Shown: positions 36,261-48,199 of the stretch, piece after piece
Position numbering within the stretch: position 1 is the stretch's first letter
Layout: each line of letters starts with the position of its first letter
Assembly: GCA_006503535.1 (NCBI GenBank)
Contig: QYRS01000009.1
Coordinates: forward strand, 248,001-312,000
Reading direction: 5' to 3'
DNA from: Arthrinium phaeospermum
Taxonomy: Eukaryota; Ascomycota; Sordariomycetes; Amphisphaeriales; Apiosporaceae
Length of the DNA stretch: 64,000 bases
The notes under the pieces: model-generated
What the model was told of the DNA's origin: nothing
Seen by the model: only the letters and a program-made list of their open reading frames with translations
The model's database searches: none
Position numbers and translations under genes: made by a program

Positions 36261-39199
36261 ATGTCGGGCGTGATCGAGAAGAAGGCCGAGGCCGCGATGC
36301 CGCCGGCGTCCAGCGACGGCGGCTCGCTCAACCGAGAGATTTCCGTACGTTGCCCCGAACCCCCCTTCTGCCTCTTACACCTGGGGTTCCGCGCAGAGCC
36401 TCCTTGACTGACACGATGCGACCTAGGATGAGATGAAGCGCGGGGACTCTATCAACAAGACTCTGGATGCCACGATCGAGCAGTAAGCGACCACACATGT
36501 TTACCCCCCGTGCCTGATGGGGAGGCGGCAAGTATACGTACGCATACAGACCACCACTAACTGGAACCAGGGAGTTCGCCATCACCGACGAAGACTACGT
36601 GCAGGCCAAGGCGGTGGCCGACCGCATGACCCTGGCCGAGGTCAAGGCGCTGATGGAGAACGTGGTCAAGATGCACCACCGGGACCCCAACTTCCCCATG
36701 GCCATCATCGAGAAGATCCGCCAGTTCCTCGGCAACGAGGCCGTCTTCCGGGACCCGGCGCAGCACGAGGAGCTCGTGTACGAGATGAAGCTCGAGGCGG
36801 CCCTGATTACGAATAACAGCCCGTACGCCGAGGTGCGGTCCGTCGTGACCAACCGCGACGACCCGGACATGGCGTGCGGCACCATCCGGGCCTGGGTCAT
36901 TGGGCTGTGCTTCGCGGGCATCCTCGGGTTCATCAATCAGTTCTTCTCGGTGCGCCAGCCGGCCATCCAGCTCATGGCCAATGTCGCCCAGTTGTTGTCT
37001 TTCCCGCTCGGCAAGGCTTGGGAGCGGTTCATGCCCCATGCCACCATCTTTGGCTTGCCGCTCAACCCTGGTGAGTAGTAGCAGCAGATCTGTCATATCC
37101 CAGTGTCGAGACCAGGGGTTGGTGTTCTTCTCTTGTTGGTAAATCGACTGACCCGAACAGGCCACTTCACCAAGAAAGAGCACATGCTCATCACCATCAT
37201 GGCCAACGTGGGCTACCAGGCGCCCTATACCGCCAACATCATCTGGGTCCAGAAGCTGCCGAACTACTACAACCAGTCCTGGGCCGGCAACTTTGGCTAC
37301 CAGATTCTGCTGGCGCTCGGCACCAATTACATCGGCTACGGCATGGCCGGCATCGCCCGTCGTTTCTTAGTCTACCCATCGTACTGCGTGTAAGTGACCT
37401 CGACTAGGATGTAATGTTGCGTTACATCCTAAGAGCCGTGATGGAATACAAATGCTGACCACGATGGCGAAAACAGTTGGCCTGCCTCCCTAGTCACGAT
37501 TGCCCTGAACCAGTCCTTCCACACCGAGGGGAACAGCCCCGTCCAGGGCTGGTTCCGGAAGATCTACACCATGTCGCGGTACAAGTACTTCCTGCTGGCG
37601 TTCGGCGGCATGTTTGTGTACTACTGGTTCCCCTACTACCTCTTCCAGGCGCTCAGCATCTTTAGTTGGATGACGTGGATCGCGCCCGACAACGTGAATC
37701 TGGCGGCCATCACGGGCTGGAACAACGGCTTGGGATTGAACCCGGTCTCGACCTTTGACTGGAACACGCTGACGGCCTACGACGGGACCGACCCGCTCAT
37801 GGTGCCCTTCTTCTCGACCTGCAACAAGGTCATCGGCTCGCTGCTGGCGGTGCCCGTGGTGGCGGCCATCTGGTACTCGAACGCGTGGCACACGGGCTAC
37901 CTGCCCATCAACAGCAACCGCGTCTTCGACAACACGGGCGCCATCTACAACGTGTCGCGCATCACCGACAGCCACGGCATGCTCGACGTGCAAAAGTACC
38001 ACGAGTACTCGCCCGCCTACATGGCCGCCGGCAACCTCGTCATCTACATTGCCTTCTTCGCCATCTACACGGCGGCCCTGACCTACATCGCCCTCAACCA
38101 CTGGTTCGAGATCTCGATGGGCTTCAAGAACCTCTTCCAGTCCTTCCGCCTCGGCAAGCGGGACCGCGACGAACAGTCCGCGTACCAGGACGTCCACAAC
38201 CGCCTCATGCGGCACTACCCCGAGGTGCCCGAGTCGTGGTACGCCGTGTGTTTGGTGATTGCCATCGCCTTTGGCGTCGCGGGCGTGGCGGCCTACCCGA
38301 CCGAGACGACCCCGGGCGTCGTCTTCTACGGCCTGATCCTTTGTCTGGTGTTCATCATCCCCGTGGGCATCATCAAGTCCATGACGGGCATCGAGGTGAC
38401 GCTCAACGTGCTGGCCGAGTTTATAGGGGGCGCCTTCGTGCCGGGCAACGCGACCTCGCTCAACTTCTTCAAGTCGTTCGGGTACGTGACGTGCGCGCAC
38501 GCCATCACCTTCGCCAACGACCTCAAGCTGGCGCACTACATCAAGATCCCGCCCCGGCAGACCTTCTGGGCGCAGATCAGCGCCACCCTCGTCTCGACCT
38601 TTGTCTGCACCGCCATTTTGAATTTTCAGATGGCCCTGCCCGACGTCTGCACCCCCAACGCCCCCTTCCGCTTCACCTGCCCCGGCATCAACACCTTCTT
38701 CACCGCCTCGGTGCTCTGGGGCACCATCGGCCCCCACCGCGTCTTCGGCGCCGGGGGGACCTACACGGCGACGCTGGTGGGCTGGCCGCTGGGCGTCGCG
38801 GTGGCGCTGGCCATGTACGGGTTGCAGCGCGCCTTCCCCTCCAGCTCGTTCCTCCGGCAGATGCACCCCGTCGCTTTATTGTATGGGGTCATGTTCCTCG
38901 CGCCCTACAACGTGGGCTACCTGCTGCCCTGCCTGCCCATCGCGTACTTCTCGTGGATCTACACCAAGGGCCGCTACCTGGCCTTCTGGTCCAAGTACAA
39001 CTTTGTGACGTCCGCCGCCTTCAGCGTCGGCGTCGCGCTCACGGGGCTCGTCTGCTTCTTCGGGCTGCAGTACAACGGCGTCGAGCTCAACTGGTGGGGG
39101 AACGAGGTCGTGTACCAGGGGTGCGAGGAGACGGCTTGCACGTTGTTCCAGGTGCCCGAGGGCGGGCACTTTGGGCCGGGCGTCGGGGAGTTCAAGTAG
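36261..39199 (+). CDS. OPT-family oligopeptide transporter (863 aa)
   Basis: Five exons: 36261-36344, 36427-36482, 36571-37070, 37161-37389 and 37477-39199. All junctions keep frame, with 82-90 nt introns, consensus donors (GTACGT, GTAAGC, GTGAGT, GTAAGT) and CTGAC/CTAAC branch points. The protein matches fungal OPT carriers in length and order: an acidic cytosolic N-terminus, a first membrane helix near residues 165-185 (IRAWVIGLCFAGILGFINQF), the family block NPGHFTKKEH at residues 212-221, ITIMANVGYQAPY, VWPASLV at 290-296, and about 12-14 hydrophobic segments. OPT proteins import small peptides, including glutathione-like ones and some metal chelates, by proton symport at the plasma membrane or in vesicles. 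The exact substrate cannot be read from sequence. The usual NPGPFN is NPGHFT here. Confidence 0.93.
37405..37431 (+). other. hairpin in intron 4 of the OPT gene
   Basis: TAGGATGTAA and its exact reverse complement TTACATCCTA are separated by 7 nt, beginning 15 nt after the 5' splice site. In RNA this forms a 10-bp stem. It may be chance or influence splicing. Confidence 0.5.
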
Positions 39200-41059
39200 A
39201 GGGAGATGAGAAAGGAGGAGGAGGAAGTTATGGATCTAGACTTGCGACTCACGATGCAGCAGCTGGGAACCCCCCGAGAGATATACCTTTCTTTTGTAAC
39301 GGATGCATTGTGCGGGCGCTGGGTTTGGTTCAGGAATACGGGAAGTAATGTAGATACGCTTTTATGATGTCTAATGTATACACAATGTTTATTCGGAATA
39401 AGAATCAGCAACAGGTCGGAGGCCTTGGTGTCATGCTAACCGCGTGATGAGAATTTGTCAAGTGCCTATCAGAGACCTATCAATGCATGCAAGTAAGCAA
39501 GCACATCCAGATGCACCTAATAGATTCTACGTTATCCCGAATCGCGATCAACCATAGAAATGGGAAAGCTTCTTATTCTCTGCTCTTCTCCCTTGACCAC
39601 AAGCGTACCTGATTCCGTTAAGGTGATGGGCGATCCAACAGATGTCGTTGTTGAAGACCTAGGGTTGTGATTGCGGCGCAAAATGCAGCGCAGGATTCCC
39701 CCACGGAGGGAACCGACATACGAGCGATAAACCGATTGACGACTCCATGAGGTCGTCATTGGTGGAACCACCCAACGTCTTTAAATTGGGGGCAGTGTGA
39801 GAACCTCAAACAGCTTGCGACTTGATCTAATTGCGATGTGCAATTGACGAAAGAAATCGATCATGCAAGCAAGTAGGTTAGCTGCACAAGCAATGGCAGA
39901 CATGTTTGTCCTTCAAGCCAAAAGTCTTGAAGGGAGATATCCCATGGATTGGCCTGACCGTGACCCAAATGTTTGGTCACCCGCCAGATGCAGTCAATTC
40001 ATCCAGAGCAGCCAAGCCGGCAAAAGCAATGGGTATGGTTGCCATGCCTCTCTTGGCTTGTTCTATCTTGGGCCTCGACCGTGGGACTGGAACAGACCAG
40101 CCCACCAATCTCACCCATCTCCATATCTTGGCGATCCAGATATGGACGAGTCCAAGAGTCTTGGTATCAGCCAACAACTGCCAGCACGGCGTCCAAGACT
40201 GCAGTTCGTTAGATTACGACTTCAATTGGACTTCTGCGACGAGAGCCGATTGCGAGCGGCACGATACTGGGATGATAAGTGGTAAAGAGGCGGTAGGCTA
40301 ACTTACACGAGTTTAGACGGAGCTATTGAATGGATACGAAACAAACCTGCTTACTACGGATGTCGTAATGATCCCCATCGAATAGCCCCACGGCTTGTTT
40401 GGTAACATCGCAGATCTTATCGGCCAGTGAGTGCTCTTGAGCTTGCTTGCATGCGGGTTGATTTGGGCCAAATGCATTCAATATGATTGACTGACTGGCC
40501 TGCAGTATCTCCTTACTGCCCTCGCTTGCTTCTCTTGCTCTTCTGATATTAGCGTCGGCTGCGAGGTTCGTTTCCGGCACGCTGTCCAGTCCCGGCTGAG
40601 GTCGTTATCCGTCCCTCCCCAGTCGCTGGACGCCACTGCTGCACCTGGGTTATGTTTCCCCAGGGAGAGAGAGGGTGCGAGTGGAAACAAAACGTCGAAC
40701 ATCCATGCTTCCCCTACTCCCCAAGCTCCGTAGATACCAAAATACATGGCATTCTGAGAGAAGCCGGCCCTCTCTTTCCCGCCCTCAACCCCCCATCTTT
40801 CTGAAGCCTATGCCCGTCCTAGATTTATGGCTCCCAGGTTAACCAAGAACCACCTCACCATGACTGCCCACTGTACCACGTAGTACCCGCTAAAGGCCGG
40901 CGCGCGCACACCATGCCGGGCCAAATCTCTTCGTGCCTTGGTCCAGTTCCTCCTACTACTCCCGTTCCTTCGCCGCTCTGTCGTGATAGCCCTGCACCTC
41001 AATTGCGTTGATTTGAGGTCGACCTAAGAGAGGCATACACATTGTCGTTTTCCTCGGCC
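39200..41059. other. gene-free spacer
   Basis: Open frames at 39863-40285 and 39906-40301 (131-140 codons) overlap in different frames and have no recognisable domain. Nothing else is supported. The last 100 bp are the leader of the GT90-type gene. Confidence 0.45.
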
Positions 41060-44000
41060 ATGTGGCAGCAGCACTCCCGGCCGGCGGTGGCCGCCTTTAC
41101 GTGAGTTTGTTTTGCCCTGTCTGTCTTAGCAGGTCCCCATCTGGGCTGCAACTTTGCTGCTGCCGCCTCCGCGAGTCAACTGCGTGTCAGAAGCAAGACA
41201 GTCCCGTCGCTAACCCAAATTGCGCCCACAGCCTACTCGCCCTCTCCACCGCATTCATAACCTCTCGATACCAAGGAAGCGCCGCCTTCGGTATGTTTAC
41301 CACCTTTTCCGACAGTCAATTGGGAACGGACATGCAATGACTGACGCATATCTTATCGTTGAACAGAGCGACCCTTCCACTTCTCCGTCCTCGTAACCAT
41401 CCTCCTCGGCTTCGCCGCCCGCCTCTACTCGTCCTTTGTCGCCCCGAAACATGTCGGCCGCTACGAACCCTTGCGCCCCTCCGACCTGCGCGACAGCGGC
41501 GCCGGCGGCCACAGGCTCTTGTCCGTGGCCACGCTGCGCAACGTCTTCGCCGCTCTGCTGAGAGTGCTGGCTGCCTCCAGAGACCATACCCTACTCGTCA
41601 CTGCCATAGTCGCAAGAACTGTACTGTTTTGGCGGATCATCCGGACGATACATTGTTCCTATGATGGACTACACGTTGGTGCCCCCCCCATCTGCTGCCC
41701 CCATACGCTGCGAGCAGATCGACCGGACTGGTTTGGTTACTGACATTGGGCCTAGGCATTCCTCCCTTGCGCCATGTTCGCCTTGAACGCCTTCGATGCG
41801 CGAAAGTACGCCTCCCTGCCCTGGAACGCCGCCGAAGCTCCCAAGTCGGTTAAGGAGCGCATCGCCAGTTCCGCGCCCTGGCTAGTCGTCGCCCTGTTCT
41901 GGGGCATATCGTCCACCGATTTACTGCGTTCGACCGAGCAGGTAACCACCGTCATCTGCCCCTTGGGCGTGTGGGAACGCCTGATCCCTCTGGCCCAGAT
42001 GGTCATGGTGGGATGCGATGCCATTATCATAGCTCACGTCGGGCGGCTGCGGCAGCACCTGGAGAAGAAGAATGATACATGGGCAATCGTTGGACGCTCA
42101 TCGCTGATCTCGGCCGGCCTGTTGATCTTCATGGGTGTTTGGTCGTGCATAGACCGCGGGAACCTGCGCTGGAATGTCCTCCTCACCACAACCGCTGTCA
42201 GCGATCTCGTGGTGGACAGTCTCGCCGTCGTACTGGCTATGGTGGCAGCCATTTATCTGATGGCCGCGTACCAGCCCTTGACGGTGATTCTCACCTTCCT
42301 GGCGTCCATGTTCATGGTGCGGATCGAGACGGCCATATACGACGGGACCATGGGAGCTTTCTTGCCCACTTTGCGGGGTCTGGGCGTGACGGCGACTGTG
42401 TTCGTGGGCGCGGGTGCTCTTCTCCAGCATGCTTCCATCCCGTTGTCAGCCTCGCAAGCACCGAGCAAGAGTACTATGTATAGGAACAAGTACATCGGGC
42501 TTGCGTCGGTGGTACTGCTCGTCGTAGCTGTGCAGACCTTTGTAGGGATCAGCTCCCAACGCCATTCTAATGACATTAGCCGTGTTATAACCAATGCGAG
42601 AGCCGAATCCGACCAGTGGATTGTCGGGGCGAAGAAGAGCGCCACCTTGGCCGAAGCGGTTTCCGAGTACAAGGAACGACATAGCATACCGCCGCCTCCA
42701 AACTTCGACAAGTGGTACGAGTATGCTACGTCCGTTGATTCACCCATCATTGACGACTTTGGGCAAATCCACGCCGATTTACTCCCTTTCTGGGGCGTGC
42801 GCCCTGCTTCGCTCCGCCAGCGGACGACTCACTTGTTGGAGCGCCCTAACCTCTCCGTGGGCGGTTTGATCATCGAGAACGGGCAGGTGACCATAGCACC
42901 GCTTATACATGGTACTCACCGGTGGATGATGGAAGTGATGCAGCGGATGGTGGAGCCTTTTGCCGAGCATCTACCCGACATGCAGATAGCCTTCAACCTG
43001 GACGACGAGTGCCGAGTCTCGGTGCCCTTTGATAAGATGGAACAACTCTACACTGACGGAACTGCCTCGCGTGCTCGTCTGGCTACCCGACCTGACCCAC
43101 AAGGCTTCAGTCCGTCCCACGAACCGCCGTGGCCGCGACACTATTTGGAAGATACGGAGGAAAGCCAAAAGCTGTGGCAGCAGAACTCACCCTGGTTCCA
43201 GGTGTGGTCCAAGTCGCCCATCTTCTACAACTGGATCGCATCTACCTGCTCGCCCTCGGCGCCGGCCAACAATCTGCACTGGTGGAACAGGAAAGCAACT
43301 TGCCAAAGCTGCGCCGCGCCGCATATGACGGATGGTGTTGTCTCTAACTGGACCATGTCGGGTGACCTCTGCCACCAGCCGGATCTCGCTTACCAGCATG
43401 GATTCCTCTACGCCCCGTCAGCCTTTGCGGCCACCCATGAACTGCTGCCCATTTTCAGTCAGAGCCGCATGCACAACTTTGCCGATATTCTGTACCCGAG
43501 CCCGTGGAACTTCGGAGATAAGGTGGTCTACGACGATAGCAAGAGTATTCCATGGCAGGAAAAGCTCAACAGCCTCTATTGGCGTGGCCGTGCTTCGGAC
43601 GGCTATGCCACGAACGGCGCATGGCAAGTGTTCCTCCGTGCCCGCCTCGTCCACCTGGCCGCCTCCATCCGCGATTCGCTCCAGCCCAGCGCCTTGATGA
43701 AATACATAGCATCGGAGAGACGACAGAACGGTGATGATGTACCGCCACCTATCACGGTTAATGTGTCATTCGTCGGCGACTTCAACGACCGCTGTGATCA
43801 GCGCGACTGCCGCCTGCAGCAGGCGACCTTCTACGGCAGCCCGACGGCGGACCCGGCCCCGTCCCAGGACTTTGAGGAGCACTGGCATCACCGGCATCTG
43901 GTGGACCTCGACGGTGCGGCTTTCAGTGGCCGTTTCTTACCCTTCCTGAATAGTGCGTCGCTGCCGTACCGGGCGGCGCTGTTCCGGACGTGGTGGGAGG

Positions 44001-44287
44001 AGCGGGTGCACGCATGGCGCCACTTTGTGCCCCTCGATGTGCGGCTCCGGGAGCTCGGTGGCATCCTCGGGTACTTGAGTGGCACGGCGTCCGGTAACAG
44101 CGACGCGGAGCGCATCGCGAGCGAGGGCCGGGCGTGGGCGGAGAAGGCGATGCGCAAGGAGGACATGTCGGTGTACATGTTCCGGCTGCTGCTGGAGTGG
44201 GGGCGGATACTGGATGATCGGCGGGAGGAGGTTGGGTTCGCGATGCCGGCGATGTCCGGGACGACGCCTACGCCGCTACGAGCATGA
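41060..44287 (+). CDS. membrane-anchored CAP10-like glycosyltransferase (GT90), 979 aa
   Basis: Four exons: 41060-41100, 41232-41290, 41367-41674 and 41756-44287. The frame is kept throughout, with GTGAGT and GTATGT donors for introns 1 and 2. Intron 3 uses a weaker GTTGGT donor but has a TTACTGAC branch and CCTAG acceptor. The first about 390 residues hold many hydrophobic helices. The C-terminal half carries the CAP10/GT90 signature: YWRGRASDG at residues 744-752, HLVDLDGAAFSGRF from residue 850, then LPYRAALFRTWW and HAWRHFVPLDVRLREL. Relatives include the Cryptococcus capsule protein Cap10 and xylosyltransferase Cxt1, which act on wall or capsule glycans in the secretory pathway (family knowledge). 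The donor sugar here is unknown. A luminal orientation of the catalytic half is inferred. Confidence 0.88.
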
Positions 44288-45405
44288 TTGTTGTGATACG
44301 ATACCTACCTAGCATTATAGCGCTCTTTTCTGTTTTGTTTCTTGTTCTTGTTCCTACATCTACATGTACTCCCACTTTTGGTTTGTGGATGTCAAAGGGG
44401 GGTGGTTGACCAGCGATGACCTCGGGGTTTGTAGACAGGGAGGGAGCGGGACTCTGTATATAGTTTACTGTCTGGGTGATGGGTGCGATGTGCTGTTACG
44501 AGATACTGCATGATACCAATGAGACTTGATTCACATTCACCGACCTATAGGGGAGAAGCTAACGGGCGCTAAGCATGTATTCTGATTTGAGACCACTGAG
44601 CAGCGAAGTCGTGGGGATGTTACACTCGCGTTGGCTCTGAATGCAACAGCCAGCAACAACACTTGGAACAACAAAACCCCCAAACACCCTTGCTGGAATA
44701 TCGCTTGCTGATATCGGAAACCAGCAGCAATTCATCATCTCATCTCCCCTCCCGGAGCAAGTTCCCCGGTGCGCGCATGCGATGCCATTGAGCTGTTGGG
44801 TGGTAGCAACTATGATTGGCTTCTTCCCTTGCTTAGCCACACCTGACGTCATTTTGCGCCCAATCTTACTTGTACCGGCGCAAAGCAAGCACGCGATCAT
44901 GATGGGGGAGGATCCCGATCTGAAGGGGACAACAATGAGGTAGGGCAGGCCAATCAGAGTAGGTCTTTTGCGTTTAGGAATTTCCCCATATCCTGTTCCG
45001 TCTCTTTGATTTTGCGCGGGCTGTTATGTACATGTGGCACACACACAAAGAAGAAAGAGCCCTGACGTAGCGCTACCTATGTTTTCGGTGCTGGCAGATG
45101 TTGTTTCCAGACACATTTCTCCTTAGGTAGGTAGGTATGAGGTAGACGTAGGTAGGCAGGCAGGCAGGCAGACGGGCTGGAGCCTGGTAGGTAGGCTTAC
45201 CTATGATGTAGTCATTGTCGGTTGTCAAAGGGAACGAGGGTTGATATATATGTAATGCCTTGCTTCCTCACTTGTTCCTGCCCTCATAGTTACATAGATG
45301 TTCACAATCTACAATCCACTGCAATTACCACCAAAACTCAACCTCACCATCCACCCCCACGAAACCAACTACACTCAATTAATACCATCCTCTAAATCAG
45401 TCATC
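44288..45405. other. gene-free spacer with tetranucleotide repeats
   Basis: Contains a GGTA/GGCA tandem tract at about 45124-45195 and a TATATATATG-like TATA element near 45245, about 160 bp before the next ATG. No gene is seen. Confidence 0.5.
45124..45195 (+). repeat. GGTA/GGCA microsatellite
   Basis: Interrupted runs of GGTA (three or more units) and GGCA (about four units) sit in the promoter region of the small membrane protein gene. Confidence 0.7.
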
Positions 45406-45863
45406 ATGGGTATCGCAGCAGGCATCGGCCACTTCTTCGAGTCCATCCTCGAGGTGATCCAGGGCATCTTCGCCGCCATCCTGCACGCCTTCCAGTTCGT
45501 GCTGCAGACCTTTGTGGACCTGGGCAAGGGCGCCGTCAACTTCGTCGAGGGCACGCTGGGCTTCGCCTTCCGTAAGTTTTCCTTTTCCCTCTCATTCCTT
45601 TTCTTACCTTACTCCCTCTGCTTCTTCTTCTTCTTCGTGTCCTTCGACAAGGTCGACCCACCCGTAAGAAGATATCTTGGGGAAGAGGGGGGTCGCAGCC
45701 AGCCCCCGTCTCTCACTTTTTATCGCTACGTCATGATGCTGACTACGCAACCACAGACAACTTCTTCATCCTGGGTACCATTGCCGCCGCCGTGCTCGGC
45801 TACCTGCTGTACGCGCAGAGACAGGGCACCACGCCCGTCTCGCGCACCATGAAGAACAAATAA
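45406..45863 (+). CDS. small membrane protein, 90 aa, two exons, unknown function
   Basis: Exon 1 is 45406-45571 and exon 2 is 45757-45863, with a 185-nt intron (GTAAGT donor, TGCTGAC branch, CCACAG acceptor, phase 1). The spliced product begins MGIAAGIGHFFESILEVIQG, continues as a long amphipathic helix region rich in Phe, Ala and Val, and contains a probable transmembrane helix (NFFILGTIAAAVLGYLLYA). It ends with a short basic tail (QRQGTTPVSRTMKNK). Single-anchor proteins of this size occur in fungal endomembranes and mitochondria; I assign no role. The leader (CATCATCATGG-like) and splice sites support it. The unspliced frame runs into an unrelated sequence, so the second exon is visible only after splicing. 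Confidence 0.75.
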
Positions 45864-46524
45864 GCGGACACGGGAAACGTTCGGATCTGATGTCATGAGG
45901 GCATGTGAGAGAGAAGAGGAATGGTATTCACTTAGGAGCGAGCCACAACACTACACCATATGAGAAGCTCTCGCGACGGAAATGATTATTTATGAATAAA
46001 AGATACCCCATCGTTTCACACCTGACCTAGCATATACGTATCACTGAAAGTCCTTATTCCACCGTGCCGAACAGATTGTCGCGATCTTCAAGGGACGCCA
46101 CAGTATGGAATAACGAGCGAAGTTACCTTATTACCTACCATGACCCGGATGGACTTTCATGGATGATCTGGCGAGGCAAATACACCGATATCAAGGGATA
46201 ACGAATGCATCGAGGAATCTTTTCGATAGTCGAGACGTGTGGGGGGCGGCGCGTTTGGCTGCGGTAGGTTATGCGAGACACATGATGACCTAGCTGTCAG
46301 TTATTCCAGTTATTCCAGTTGATCCAGTTATTCCAGTTATTCCGGTGTCATTCCAGTATCATTGTCCATGGCTACCAATCCTCAAACTATTACACGACTG
46401 CTGAATGAATGGCAGGCACTCCTACCCTAGCAACGCAGCCGTGGTCGTTATTCGGAACTGTAGCCTGGGCCATTCTCACTCTTGTGAGTAATATCTATGC
46501 AGCGAATCAACGTGAGCCTCGTTT
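45864..46524. other. spacer between convergent 3' ends
   Basis: A 10-bp tandem repeat (46299-46357) is the only structure seen. Confidence 0.5.
46299..46357 (+). repeat. 10-bp tandem repeat (TTATTCCAGT)
   Basis: About five imperfect copies of TTATTCCAGT, one of them TTGATCCAG, then TTATTCCGG and TCATTCCAG. Confidence 0.8.
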
Positions 46525-46747
46525 CTACCAGTAGTCCAACTGGCCACGCCACTCTGCGTTATGGAACAAGGAGCTCTCGTCAATGGCGATGAATACTCCG
46601 GTTGGTTCGTTCTCCGATATGCACTGCACACTTGCGCTTTTACATCCGGGGATCATCTCTTCCTGCAAACCAAAGGGGCGGTCGACTACGACCTTCTCTA
46701 GGGCCGGAAGTCGAGAAGCCTCTATGGCAATAATGCGAACCCCATCC
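46525..46747 (-). pseudogene. tandemly duplicated 3' end of the neighbouring F-box gene
   Basis: The minus-strand frame reads SRLPALEKVVVDRPFG, ...PTGVFIAID... and HNAEWRGQLDYW, then stops. It is a diverged copy of the last about 65 residues of the adjacent F-box protein (AQLPVLQKIVFDRPSS, LTGVDLVMED, NPEWHGR). The copy starts exactly where the gene stops, one base out of frame. It may be a dead tandem duplication, or the true C-terminus if a base was gained at the junction. Confidence 0.6.
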
Positions 46748-48199
46748 CTAGCGGCCATGCCACTCAGGATTATAGGAGAAGTGATCTTCCATGACCAAGT
46801 CTACTCCAGTGAGGTCGCTCTCCAAGATAAACTGCTCGCATGCGCGTTTGTACGGGCGATCTACGTACGTTGACGATGGGCGGTCGAATACAATCTTCTG
46901 CAGGACCGGAAGCTGAGCAGCCTGTACGGCCTGAAAATCATGAAATAAGACTCGGAGAATCTTGTAGTCGCAGTAGGATCTTGCGTTCGGTTGCAATACC
47001 AGTTGAGTGATCGAGGCCGGGACCAAGTCAGCGAGCTTCACCTCAAGACTTTCCATGTCCGCATCGGTCAAATCCTCTACGGATTTATTGATACTGGATG
47101 CGGCATACGAGATCACACACCGAAAAACCTCGAAGGGCAGTGCGAGTGTTCGTAGACGCTGGAAGCCGCGCAGAGACACGTAACCGGGCGTCATCGAACG
47201 AAACGATGAGACACGAAGGCGCTCGAGCTGATCTCCTGTCGCGCTCATAACCATGTCCATAAACCCGCAGAAGTCCCAATCGGAGAACTCGCGCAGCATG
47301 CCGCCGGGGCGGTATTCGAGGGTTCTCAGGCGTCTAGCTGACCACAAGAAGCTGGCCATATTGGGCAGTTGATCGGGCTCGCCCCAGATCCACGCGGTCT
47401 TGAGCCTTTCGCCGGGAACATATCTAGAGAAATATGTAGCCTCTGGTATGGGGCCGTTGTAAGATCGCAGTCTGGGAAGAGCCAGGAAGTGTAATACCCT
47501 GATAGACGCAGATTCGTCAGCCCAGTTAGCAAACGATTTGAAGCTAATAACCTGGGCCAAACTTGAGCCGTGCTGTGCAGTATTGGACTGTCTGGTTTGG
47601 GTCACGACAGTCTCGATGAGCCTGTCGGATGAGTCTGTTGGGTCCCACCGATCGGGTAATTTGAGAGACTTGAGGTTGGGCAGGAGGGTTAAGACAAAGG
47701 CAGCAGCATGCTGCGAAAATTGAGGAGGCACAGGTGTGGCATAATCCGCGGCGATGAGGGCGTGGTATTGTTTCCAGCTTAAACCCGCGTCTTGTAAGTA
47801 GCGAGAGTCGGCGAACAAGGCGACAATGGGACCGCCATGATCTAGGTCTGCCACTGTAGAGGTACCCGGGCGGCCGTCGCGGGCGAGGTCTGCATGCTGA
47901 ATGTAGCGCGCCACTATGGGCTCGTCGGCAATGCGCTCAAGGAGAGTGTATGCGCGGTGGATAGGTCTCCATAGAGGATCTCGCGGCACTGGCCTTTGAC
48001 GAAGGGTGTATGAGAAATTGTGAAATTGCGCGCGCAAGAGGTTATGATGCTCGAGAAAGGGTTTGCAAAGTTCGTGTATAGCTTTGCAGCTCAAGGCCAG
48101 ACTCTCAAAACCTTCGGGCAAGGACTCGCTTATGACTTGGGTTACTAGTTCGGGCGGCAAGTCCAGAAGGTTGGCCGTGGCCGCAGTAGAAGCAGCCAT
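46748..48199 (-). CDS. F-box domain protein (483 aa)
   Basis: Intronless. The F-box lies at residues about 10-55 (LLDLPPELVTQVISESLP, then LALSCKAIHELCKPF) and should bind Skp1 in an SCF ubiquitin ligase. The remainder, with repeated leucine-rich segments (LTLLPNLKSLKLPDRWD, ALPRLRSYNG, LRTLEYRPGG, LVLQPNA), resembles the irregular LRR-like C-terminal part of fungal F-box proteins, which recruits substrates. The substrate is unknown. The ATG at 48199 (28 codons inside a longer open frame starting at 48283) places the F-box at the usual distance from the start. The stop is followed at once by a diverged copy of the protein's own C-terminus. Confidence 0.75.
   Translation of the reverse strand: MAASTAATANLLDLPPELVTQVISESLPEGFESLALSCKAIHELCKPFLEHHNLLRAQFHNFSYTLRQRPVPRDPLWRPIHRAYTLLERIADEPIVARYIQHADLARDGRPGTSTVADLDHGGPIVALFADSRYLQDAGLSWKQYHALIAADYATPVPPQFSQHAAAFVLTLLPNLKSLKLPDRWDPTDSSDRLIETVVTQTRQSNTAQHGSSLAQVISFKSFANWADESASIRVLHFLALPRLRSYNGPIPEATYFSRYVPGERLKTAWIWGEPDQLPNMASFLWSARRLRTLEYRPGGMLREFSDWDFCGFMDMVMSATGDQLERLRVSSFRSMTPGYVSLRGFQRLRTLALPFEVFRCVISYAASSINKSVEDLTDADMESLEVKLADLVPASITQLVLQPNARSYCDYKILRVLFHDFQAVQAAQLPVLQKIVFDRPSSTYVDRPYKRACEQFILESDLTGVDLVMEDHFSYNPEWHGR

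Noticed and set aside
37490..38866. 458-codon minus-strand frame over the OPT gene
   Set aside because: Antisense shadow of a high-GC coding exon; the plus strand encodes a full transporter.
36261..45863. A secondary-metabolite or nutrient-uptake cluster around the OPT and GT90 genes
   Set aside because: No backbone synthase, regulator or shared promoter signal; gaps of 1-2 kb and unrelated functions suggest chance proximity.
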